The position numbers were made by a program, and so were the translations under genes. Of a stretch of DNA of 64,000 nucleotides, positions 57,973 to 64,000 are shown one piece after another (within the stretch, counting starts at the first letter, position 1; every line of letters starts with the position of its first letter). The notes under the pieces are model-generated. The model saw nothing but the letters and a program-made list of their open reading frames with translations. It had not been told where the DNA came from and did not search any database. This DNA is from Streptomyces sp. TLI_235 (GTDB lineage: Bacteria; Actinomycetota; Actinomycetes; Streptomycetales; Streptomycetaceae): NCBI GenBank assembly GCA_002300355.1, contig NSGV01000001.1, positions 4,960,001-5,024,000 of the forward strand, written 5' to 3'.

Positions 57973-59949
57973 CTACGGCGCGATCGCGCGAGCCGGACAG
58001 CGTCCGGGCCCCCCGGCCGCGTTGCGCCGCGCCCGCCGGGCCGTCGTCGTCCGCCGACGGACCGGCGGGCCGCCCGTCCGCGGGCGGGGCGGGATGCCCG
58101 GCACCGCCCGGCGCCGCGTGGTCGGCCCGGTGGCCCTGACCCTGGCCGCGCGCGCTCGGCTGCTCGTAGCCGCTCTCCTCGGCGACCGCGTGCTCCACCG
58201 GCCGGTCGCCCGGCCGGCCGGCGACGCGCTCGCCGCCCCGACCCCCGGCCGCTCGGCAGGCCGCGGGGCCGACGGTTCGGCCGGGCGGTCGCCTGTCGCG
58301 GGCCGCGGACGCCGTCCGCCGGCCGGCCCCGGCTGCGGGGGGACCGCGGCGTTCGGCCGTCGTCGGCCGCCGCCCTGGCCGCTGCCCGGCACCGCGCCGG
58401 CCATCGCCGAGGGCCCGCCCGGGTGCGCCGGACCGCCGGTGCCGACCGGATGCGGGTGCGCCGCGCCGCCCTGGCCGCCGCCGGCGAGCCGGTCGGCCGG
58501 GCCGCCCTGGGCGGGCACGGTGGCCGCCCCGGCCGGGGCCGGAGCGGGACGCCGGGCCCGGTAGCTCGTCCGGTACGCCGCGGGGGAGACGCCGAGCTGG
58601 CGGCGGAAGTGCCCGCGCAGCGCCACCGGCGAGCGGAAGCCGCAGCGCCGCGCGACGTCGTCCACCGAGAGGTCCGAGGTCTCCAGCAGCCGCTGCGCCT
58701 GCAGCACCCGCTGGGTGATCAGCCACTGCAGCGGGGCGCTGCCGGTGAGCGTCCGGAACCGCCGGTCGAAGGTGCGACGGCTCATGTAGGCGCGGGCGGC
58801 CAGCACCTCGACGTCGAACTGCTGGTTGAGGTTCTCCAGCGCCCAGGTGACCACCTCGGCCAGCGGGTCGTTGCCGATCTCCTCCGGTAAAGACTGGTCG
58901 ATGTACTGGGCCTGGCCTCCGCCTCCGCGCCGGTTGGGCACCACCAGACGGCGGGCCAGCGCGTTGGCCGCCTCGGCACCGTGGTCGGTCCGCACCACGT
59001 GCAGGCACAGGTCGATGCCGGCCGCGGTGCCGGCCGAGGTCAGCACGTCGCCGTCGTCCACGAACAGCTCGCGCGGGTCGACGTGGACCCGCGGGTAGCG
59101 CTTGGCGAGCGTCGGCGCGTACATCCAGTGGGTGGTCGCCGGGCGGCCGTCGAGCAGGCCGGCCGCGGCCAGCACGAAGGCGCCGGTGCAGAGGCCGATG
59201 ATCCGGGCCCCCTCGTGGTGGGCCTTGCGCAGCGCGGCGATCGCCTCGACCGGCGGCGGCTGGGAGATCGAGCGCCATGCCGGGACGACGATCGTGCCGG
59301 CCCGGGAGAGTGCCTCCAGGCCGTACGGGGCGGTCAGGGTCAGCCCGCCGGTGGTGGCCAGCGGGCCCTCCTCGCCGGCGCAGACCAGCAGCCGGTAGCG
59401 GGGCACCCCGGCGTCCTGCCGGTCCACCCCGAAGACCGAGAGCGGGATCGAACTCTCGAAGATCGGCGCCCCGCCGAAGATCAGCACGGCCACCGTCTCC
59501 CGGCGCCGGCGGCCGGAGAGCTTGCGGGCCGGTGCGGGGTGGTGCAGGGCGGACAGGACCGCGGGACCGCCGCCCGCGGCACCGGCGGGGGAGGTGCCCG
59601 CCCCGGCGCCGCCACCGGCCGGACCGCCGGCGAAGTGCGGGTGCGGGGCGCCGAACTGACCGTTCGCCGGGAAGGCGCCCTGCGCCGGGTGCGGTGCGGA
59701 GGACGCGGGGACGCCGGCCGACGGTGCGAGGTGACCGGACGTCAGGACCGTTCCACCGCCCGGGTTGCCGGGTGCGCCGCCGTGCGGGGCGGTCGGGCCG
59801 GCGAGCGGCGAGCCGTTGAGCGGGGAGGGTGTGCGGCCCGGGGCCGCGGCGCGGGCTGCCGTCCCGTCAGCTCTGGCGGACCGGCCCGGGAGGCCGGTCG
59901 GCGGCTGGCCGCCGTCAGGACCCGCGTCGCTCCTGCTCACCCTGCTCAA
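57973..59949 (-). CDS. adpA: AdpA, AraC-family master regulator (extended N-terminus, probable 3' frameshift)
   Basis: Central activator of aerial growth and secondary metabolism. As read it has 658 residues: an Ala/Gly/Pro-rich N-terminal stretch of about 141 residues, a DJ-1/PfpI-like dimerisation domain (about 150-335, with GLCTGAFVLAAAGLLDG), an AraC HTH domain (about 365-465, SRRTFDRRFRTLTG and SVDDVARRCGFRS) and a long tail. Leu354 between the domains is a TTA codon. Characterised AdpA proteins have about 400 residues and only about 20 before the KLSGRRRR segment; no ATG, GTG or TTG lies in frame nearer to it here. Start TTG 59949 has GAGGGGG upstream; GTG 59940 is an alternative. The last 80 residues are Arg-rich and look out of frame. 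Confidence 0.9.
   Translation of the reverse strand: MSRVSRSDAGPDGGQPPTGLPGRSARADGTAARAAAPGRTPSPLNGSPLAGPTAPHGGAPGNPGGGTVLTSGHLAPSAGVPASSAPHPAQGAFPANGQFGAPHPHFAGGPAGGGAGAGTSPAGAAGGGPAVLSALHHPAPARKLSGRRRRETVAVLIFGGAPIFESSIPLSVFGVDRQDAGVPRYRLLVCAGEEGPLATTGGLTLTAPYGLEALSRAGTIVVPAWRSISQPPPVEAIAALRKAHHEGARIIGLCTGAFVLAAAGLLDGRPATTHWMYAPTLAKRYPRVHVDPRELFVDDGDVLTSAGTAAGIDLCLHVVRTDHGAEAANALARRLVVPNRRGGGGQAQYIDQSLPEEIGNDPLAEVVTWALENLNQQFDVEVLAARAYMSRRTFDRRFRTLTGSAPLQWLITQRVLQAQRLLETSDLSVDDVARRCGFRSPVALRGHFRRQLGVSPAAYRTSYRARRPAPAPAGAATVPAQGGPADRLAGGGQGGAAHPHPVGTGGPAHPGGPSAMAGAVPGSGQGGGRRRPNAAVPPQPGPAGGRRPRPATGDRPAEPSAPRPAERPGVGAASASPAGRATGRWSTRSPRRAATSSRARAARVRATGPTTRRRAVPGIPPRPRTGGPPVRRRTTTARRARRNAAGGPGRCPARAIAP
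58242..58246 (-). other. apparent frameshift in a G run near the 3' end of adpA
   Basis: Downstream of a run of five G (minus strand) the adpA frame becomes Arg/Thr/Pro-rich, while the -1 neighbour frame becomes natural, starting with GGERVAGRPGDRPVEHAVAEE and ending at the TGA at 57968-57970, four bases before the orn GTG. One additional G in the run would join the two. Either an assembly error or a real indel. Confidence 0.65.
58888..58890 (-). other. TTA leucine codon in adpA (bldA-dependent)
   Basis: Codon 354 of adpA, in the segment QSLPEEIG, is TTA. This is the position at which streptomycete adpA genes carry their single TTA codon, read only by the bldA tRNA-Leu, tying AdpA synthesis to development. 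Confidence 0.93.
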
Positions 59950-60369
59950 GGCGTTCCAGCCCCCTCGGTGGTGTGGTGTGGTGGTGCGGCGCTGCCCGCC
60001 AAGATCGAATCTACTGGGTGGACCGTTGCTGTTGTGACAAGTTCACCATCCGACGCTATGTCGACATGGCAATTTGGCGTGATGCATTCGATCACGAAGC
60101 GTGGCACCCGTCGACCCCTCTGGGAAGGGGGCGGGCGCAACGCTGGCTGGTTGTCGCACGACCGATCCCGGGCACCCGTGGACCCGCCGACCCCACCGGC
60201 GGCCCTGGGCTGCGGCTTTGGCCAACGCCCGGGCACCGCGCCGAGATTGGCCGAAAATAGGCGGTACGAAACGGGGCGCACGGGACGCACCCGTGCGCCG
60301 GTGCGAGCCCTTCTGCGCAGGGCGGGGCAGCCCCCGGCGGCGGTCACGGCCGGCCGCTAGGGTCGCCCC
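59950..60369. promoter_or_regulatory. adpA upstream region
   Basis: 420 bases, no gene seen; holds the promoters of adpA (minus) and of the GNAT gene (plus). A less GC-rich core (about 60000-60100) includes an inverted repeat GTGAT-N7-ATCAC at 60079-60095 and, overlapping it, TGGCGTGATG (60075-60084), which matches the AdpA consensus TGGCSNGWWY at nine of ten positions. Confidence 0.5.
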
Positions 60370-61173
60370 ATGGATACGCGCAGCCGGCTCGAACTGGCCA
60401 ACGACAACGCCGCTGCCTTCTGGCTGGCCCAGGGCCGGGCGCACGGCTGGGAGTCCGTCCGCACACCGCGGTTCACCGCGGTCCGCTGTGACGGGGACGC
60501 CGAGGTCCACCGCGTCGTCGTCACCCGCCCCTACGGCGAACCCGGCGCGCTGAAGGAGGAGTTGCTCGCCGTCCTGCGCGAGTGGCGGACGGAGCGGCTC
60601 TGCCTGGAGGACCCGTACGGGCGTCTGGACATGCGTCCGCACGGCTGCGAGGCGGCCCTGGGGCAGGCGGTGATGGTGCGTGAGCCCGGCGAGGGACCGG
60701 CCGGCGGCCCTACCGCGAGCCGGCGGCGCCCGGAGCCGGCCGGCGTGCTCACGGCCGGCGAGGCCGTCGACCCGGAGGGCCTCGCCGAGGTGGAACGGGT
60801 CGTCGTCGAGGGCTTCCCGATGCCCGCCCGGCTGCCGCCGGCCGCCGGCGCCATGCTGCCGCCCGGACTCCTGCTGACCCCCGGCTACCGGGCCTGGCTG
60901 GCCCGGGTAGACGGCCGGGCCGTCGGCGCCTGCGTCAGCTACGACGACGGCACCGCCGTCGGTGTCTACTCCGTCGCGACCCTGCCCGAGCACCGCTCCC
61001 GCGGCGTCGGCCGGGCCGTCGTCGAGGCCGCCCTCGCCGCCCACCCCGACCGGACGGCCACCCTGGTGGCGACCCTGCTCGGAGAGCCGCTGTACCGCCG
61101 GCTCGGCTTCACCGAGCACGGCGTCTCGCGCTGGTGGCGCTACCCGGCGACCCCGTCGTCGATGACGGTGTAA
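60370..61173 (+). CDS. GNAT family N-acetyltransferase
   Basis: 267 residues. The C-terminal half (about 120-260) is a GNAT domain: GVYSVATLPEHRSRGVGRAVV is the acetyl-CoA pyrophosphate loop (Arg/Gln-x-x-Gly-x-Gly/Ala form) and LYRRLGFTEHGVSRWW the final strands. The N-terminal half (ELANDNAAAFWLAQGRAHGW onward) resembles a second, degenerate GNAT-like domain. Acceptor unknown. Its last 34 bases overlap the convergent HAD phosphatase gene. Confidence 0.88.
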   Translation: MDTRSRLELANDNAAAFWLAQGRAHGWESVRTPRFTAVRCDGDAEVHRVVVTRPYGEPGALKEELLAVLREWRTERLCLEDPYGRLDMRPHGCEAALGQAVMVREPGEGPAGGPTASRRRPEPAGVLTAGEAVDPEGLAEVERVVVEGFPMPARLPPAAGAMLPPGLLLTPGYRAWLARVDGRAVGACVSYDDGTAVGVYSVATLPEHRSRGVGRAVVEAALAAHPDRTATLVATLLGEPLYRRLGFTEHGVSRWWRYPATPSSMTV

Positions 61174-62219
61174 CCGGCCGCGGCGACCTGTGCCACCGCG
61201 GCCGGCTGCGCCGCGAAGCGCGTCCGGACGGCACCCGCGGCCAGGCCGTCCCCGCCGGCGGCGACGGCCGCGGGCTCCAGGACGGCAGGAGCGGCGACCG
61301 GCGCGACGGCAACCGGCCGCGTCGCGGCCGGTTGTGCGGCCGCGCGCACCGTACGGGCGACCGCGGCAGGGAGCTGGGCGACCGGAGAGGTGCGCGTCGC
61401 GGCCGCTCTCGGCCGGCCCGCCCCGACACCGGCGGCGACGTCCGCCTGCGGCCCGGCCGGCTGCGCCTCGGCGGCCCGCCGTGCGGCCGCGTGCTGGGCC
61501 ACGGCCCGCCGGACGGCCCCGCGGCGGACGGAGGCGGCGGTCGGCGCGCTGCGGGCGCTGAGGACGAGCCCGACGGCCTCCGGCAGCCCGGCGGCGCTCA
61601 GGGTCGGGCGGTAGCCCTGTTCGGCCCACGGTCGCCCCAGGTGCAGCCAGACACTGCGCAGCCCGGCGACCTCGGCCCCCGCGACGTCCGCCGGGCCGTG
61701 GTCGCCGACCATCCAGGTGCCCGCCTCCCAGCCGGGGGCGGTGGAGACCCCGCAGCGGCGGGCGGCGATCTCGAAGATGAGAGGGTCCGGCTTCACGCAG
61801 CGGGCCTCCTCCGAGATGACCCAGCCGTCGACCAGCTGCTCCAGCCCGGTACGGCGGATCTTCTCCAGCTGCGGCCTGGTACCGCCGTTGCTGACGATGC
61901 CGAGGGTCCAGCCGGAGGCCCGGGCCGCGTGCAGCGCGTCGACGTGGGTGGCGGGGCAGTGGATGTGCGCGTTGATGCCGCGGCGGTAGTGGGCGAGCAG
62001 CAGGTCCATGGAGTGGTCCAGGCCGTAGCGGCGCTTCGCGGCGCCCAGTACCGTGCTGCGGGGCACGTAGCCGCTGCCGTCGATGGTGGAGAACCAGTCG
62101 ATGTCGGCGGCGGGCAGGCGGTGTTCGGCCAGGAAGTCCCGGGCCCAGGCCCGATAGGCGGCGTCCCTGGGCAGCAGGGTGTTGTCGAGGTCGAACAGGA
62201 GCAGCGGCATGTCGAGCAT
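61140..62219 (-). CDS. HAD-family hydrolase with an Ala-rich C-terminal tail
   Basis: 359 residues. The first 225 form a HAD phosphatase: motif I DLDNTLL (nucleophile Asp), motif II SNGGT, motif III lysine in CVKPDPLIF and motif IV VGDHGPADV. A tail of about 130 residues made largely of Ala, Val, Pro and Arg follows, which is unusual for the family. The ATG at 62219 is chosen; the in-frame ATG at 62210 is equally possible, and no good ribosome binding site exists for either. The TAG stop lies inside the convergent GNAT gene. Confidence 0.85.
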   Translation of the reverse strand: MLDMPLLLFDLDNTLLPRDAAYRAWARDFLAEHRLPAADIDWFSTIDGSGYVPRSTVLGAAKRRYGLDHSMDLLLAHYRRGINAHIHCPATHVDALHAARASGWTLGIVSNGGTRPQLEKIRRTGLEQLVDGWVISEEARCVKPDPLIFEIAARRCGVSTAPGWEAGTWMVGDHGPADVAGAEVAGLRSVWLHLGRPWAEQGYRPTLSAAGLPEAVGLVLSARSAPTAASVRRGAVRRAVAQHAAARRAAEAQPAGPQADVAAGVGAGRPRAAATRTSPVAQLPAAVARTVRAAAQPAATRPVAVAPVAAPAVLEPAAVAAGGDGLAAGAVRTRFAAQPAAVAQVAAAGYTVIDDGVAG

Positions 62220-62683
62220 GCTGCCAGTGCCCACGCCTATGCACCTGGCAATTGCCAATCGCCGACCTGTCCGGCAGGTGGATTGGCCGGATCCGGACGG
62301 TGACCACCCGGTGGCCGACCGCGACGTGCGGAACCGCGCGGCGCCCCGGGGTACCTGTCGATGACGGTCGGATCACGTTGTGTGTTCGGCCTGTTGCGTA
62401 ATCGGGGCCGGTCGGTCAAGCTCCTGGAAACCTCCGTGCCCGGTGGCCGACGGCCGGCGTGCACCGTGGGCGCACAAGGCGCGGCGCGCGCGGTCCGTTC
62501 GCGGGAACCTCGGCCCTGCGCGGCCCGACTGCTGGGCCGCGTTCCGCGCTCGTCGTACTCTGAGAGGAACAGGTCGCGTCCAGTGGTGCTCGGCGGAGAT
62601 CGGCTCGGTGCCGTGGATGGGCCTGCCGCCCCGGCAGCGCTCTCGTGTCCTGTCGGCCCGTCTTCTCCGAATAGCTGTGAGCG
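62220..62683. promoter_or_regulatory. divergent intergenic region with nested inverted repeats
   Basis: 464 bases without a supported gene between the HAD gene (minus) and the universal stress protein gene (plus). At 62247-62256 is the perfect palindrome GGCAATTGCC; overlapping it, arms GCCAATC (62254-62260) and GATTGGC (62281-62287) enclose a second pair ACCTG/CAGGT. These lie about 30-70 bases upstream of the HAD start. Confidence 0.5.
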
Positions 62684-63412
62684 ATGGCTGGTTTTGAGCC
62701 TCCCGTACCCGCCGGTGCGGATGCTGCCGGCGGCGGCGCGCTGCCGGTCCACGGAGGGCCCCTCGGCGGCCGCTCCCAGGCTCGTCGGGCCGCGCTGGCC
62801 GCAGCGCGTGCGGCCGCGCTCCGGGCATGGCCGCTGTCGGCCCGACGCAGGGCCGAGGCGCACCGCCCGGCGGGCGCCGGCGGAGCGGCCGGGGAGCGCC
62901 CGATGACCGACGGGCCCGGTCCGATGACGGGCCGTACCGAGGGCGACGGCGAGCACCTGGTGGAGGAGCAGTCGGCCCGCCCCTGCGACCCGGCGTTCCA
63001 GCACGGCGTGGTGGTCGGATTCGACGGGTCGCTCTCCAGCGAGCGCGCCCTGGCCTACGCGGTCGGGATGGCGCGCCGGTCGCAGTGCGGCCTGGTGATC
63101 GTCCATGTGGCGAACCGGCTGCCGGCCACGGTGTGGGCCGGCTGCGAACCCCCGGTCTTCGTCGACCTGCCCGACCACCGCACCGAGATCCTCGGCCTGG
63201 AGCTGGCCTGCGCGGACTTCCTCGCCGGCGTGCCGTGGATCCTGGTGGAGCGCGGCGGCGACATCTGCCACGAGATCGAAGAGGTCGGCCGCGAGTACGC
63301 CGCCGACGCGATCGTCGTCGGCAGCACCCGCGGCCTGCTCGGCAAGGTCTTCGGTTCGGTGTCCGGGCGGCTGGCGCGGCGCGCCAACCGCCCGGTGATC
63401 GTGATCCCCTGA
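62684..63412 (+). CDS. universal stress protein
   Basis: UspA-fold protein, 242 residues from ATG 62684. The USP domain starts near residue 105 (GVVVGFDGSLSSERALAYAVG) and ends with VVGSTRGLLGKVFGSVSGRLARRANRPVIVIP, whose G-x2-G-x9-G-(S/T) loop is that of ATP-binding members. An Ala/Arg-rich leader of about 100 residues precedes it. An internal ATG at 62903 with GGGGAG six bases upstream would give a 169-residue protein; streptomycete homologues tend to start MAG, which favours 62684, but the choice is open. Confidence 0.85.
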   Translation: MAGFEPPVPAGADAAGGGALPVHGGPLGGRSQARRAALAAARAAALRAWPLSARRRAEAHRPAGAGGAAGERPMTDGPGPMTGRTEGDGEHLVEEQSARPCDPAFQHGVVVGFDGSLSSERALAYAVGMARRSQCGLVIVHVANRLPATVWAGCEPPVFVDLPDHRTEILGLELACADFLAGVPWILVERGGDICHEIEEVGREYAADAIVVGSTRGLLGKVFGSVSGRLARRANRPVIVIP

Positions 63413-63429
63413 CCGGCCGCCAGGGGATC
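63403..63429. terminator. hairpin overlapping the stop of the stress protein gene
   Basis: Nine-base perfect stem GATCCCCTG (63403-63411) with 63421-63429, nine-base loop; the stop codon TGA is part of the left arm and loop. Confidence 0.6.
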
Positions 63430-63452
63430 CGCGGCATCGAGCCGGGGAGGAC

Positions 63453-64000
63453 TCAGGAGAGGATGCCGAGCTCTCGCGCGATGAGCATCCGCTGGACCTC
63501 CGAGGTGCCCTCCCCGATTTCGAGGATCTTGCAGTCGCGCCAGAACCGGGCGACCGGGAACTCGTTCATGAAGCCGTACCCGCCGTGGATCTGGGTCGCC
63601 TCGCGGGCGTTGTCCACGGCAGCCTCCGAGGCGTACAGCTTCGCGATGGCGGCCTCCTTCTTGAACGGCTCGGAGTGCAGCAGCCGGGATGCGGCGTCCC
63701 GCCAGGCCAGGCGGGCGGTGTGCGCGCGCATCTCCATGTCGGCGAGCTTGAACTGGATGACCTGGTTGGCGCCGATCGGCCGCCCGAAGGCGCGCCGCTG
63801 GCCGGCGTAGGCGACGGACTGGTCGACGCATCCCTGGGCCAGGCCGGTGGCCAGGGCCGCGATGGCGATGCGCCCCTCGTCGAGGATGCGCAGGAACTGG
63901 GCGTAGCCGCGGCCGCGGTCGCCCAGCAGGTTGGCCGCGGGGACGCGGCAGTCGGTGAAGGACAGTTCGCGGGTGTCGGAGGCGTTCCACCCGACCTTGG
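63453..64000 (-). CDS. acyl-CoA dehydrogenase (5' part outside the window)
   Basis: C-terminal 182 residues of a flavoprotein acyl-CoA dehydrogenase. Seen are the end of the beta domain (TRELSFTDCRVPAANLLG), the GRIAIAALATGLAQGCVD helix, the FAD-binding AFGRPIGANQVIQFKLADM, and the C-terminal THGG-like IHGGYGFMNEFPVARFWRD with KILEIGEGTSEVQ. The sequence resembles the branched-chain (isovaleryl or isobutyryl type) enzymes of Streptomyces leucine/valine catabolism. The start is beyond the right edge. Confidence 0.93.
   Translation of the reverse strand, partial: KVGWNASDTRELSFTDCRVPAANLLGDRGRGYAQFLRILDEGRIAIAALATGLAQGCVDQSVAYAGQRRAFGRPIGANQVIQFKLADMEMRAHTARLAWRDAASRLLHSEPFKKEAAIAKLYASEAAVDNAREATQIHGGYGFMNEFPVARFWRDCKILEIGEGTSEVQRMLIARELGILS

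Noticed and set aside
1..64000. CRISPR array, insertion sequence or prophage.
   Set aside because: No regularly spaced repeats of 20-40 bases with unique spacers, no DDE or serine recombinase motif and no phage structural gene was seen on either strand.

Overview
This is a very GC-rich actinomycete chromosome segment with a Streptomycetaceae (Streptomyces or Kitasatospora) character. The evidence is third-position GC bias, many GTG and TTG starts, adpA next to orn with a conserved in-frame TTA (bldA-type) codon in adpA, a cellobiose cluster with CebR-type operators (cebEFG-bglC-cebR), a GH18 chitinase with the direct repeats typical of Streptomyces chi promoters, and twin-arginine or lipobox export signals. 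No transposase, integrase, phage gene or CRISPR array was seen, so the window looks like core or near-core chromosome rather than an island.

Layout. 1-7.9 kb: a CoA-transferase pair (first gene cut by the window edge) divergent from a liv-type ABC uptake operon (binding protein, two ATPases, two permeases) whose last gene is an alpha/beta hydrolase; all five later junctions overlap by about 4 nt or are separated by only 2 nt. 8-15.2 kb: a polysaccharide-deacetylase-like lipoprotein, a DedA protein, a luciferase-like oxidoreductase, a PAS-GGDEF-EAL protein with a long insertion in its GGDEF domain, and OsmC. 15.4-20.4 kb: chorismate mutase, signal peptidase I, an EamA exporter and a class A penicillin-binding protein. 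20.6-27.5 kb: an ATP-grasp-like protein, two tandem tRNA-Lys genes, LtrA, a pentapeptide-repeat protein, an NAD-binding protein, a Tat-exported phospholipase C and a small charged protein.

27.5-39.5 kb: a tricorn-like protease, the chitinase and a downstream N-acetylglucosamine kinase (a plausible chitin-to-GlcNAc-6-P route), a third tRNA-Lys, YdeI, a quinone-reductase-like protein, a CPA1 antiporter, glucose-6-phosphate isomerase, a Cys-tailed membrane protein and a fourth tRNA-Lys. 39.6-45.1 kb: two proteins of unknown role and a translationally coupled three-gene cassette: a RecB/Cas4-like PD-(D/E)XK nuclease with clustered cysteines, a 527-residue protein I do not recognise, and an SF1 helicase. 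This cassette is the best candidate for an undescribed DNA-processing or defence system. 45.2-49.9 kb: a histidine phosphatase, a TPR-type regulator, a spermidine-synthase-like protein and hypotheticals.

49.9-56.4 kb: the cellobiose regulon. CebR is divergent from cebE; a perfect operator lies between them and a second operator overlaps the ribosome binding site of bglC. 56.5-64 kb: a thioesterase-like protein, tRNA-His, orn, adpA (with an unusual N-terminal extension and an apparent 3' frameshift), a GNAT acetyltransferase, a HAD phosphatase with an Ala-rich tail, a universal stress protein and the C-terminal part of an acyl-CoA dehydrogenase. Family assignments come from motifs read by eye; no database search was possible.
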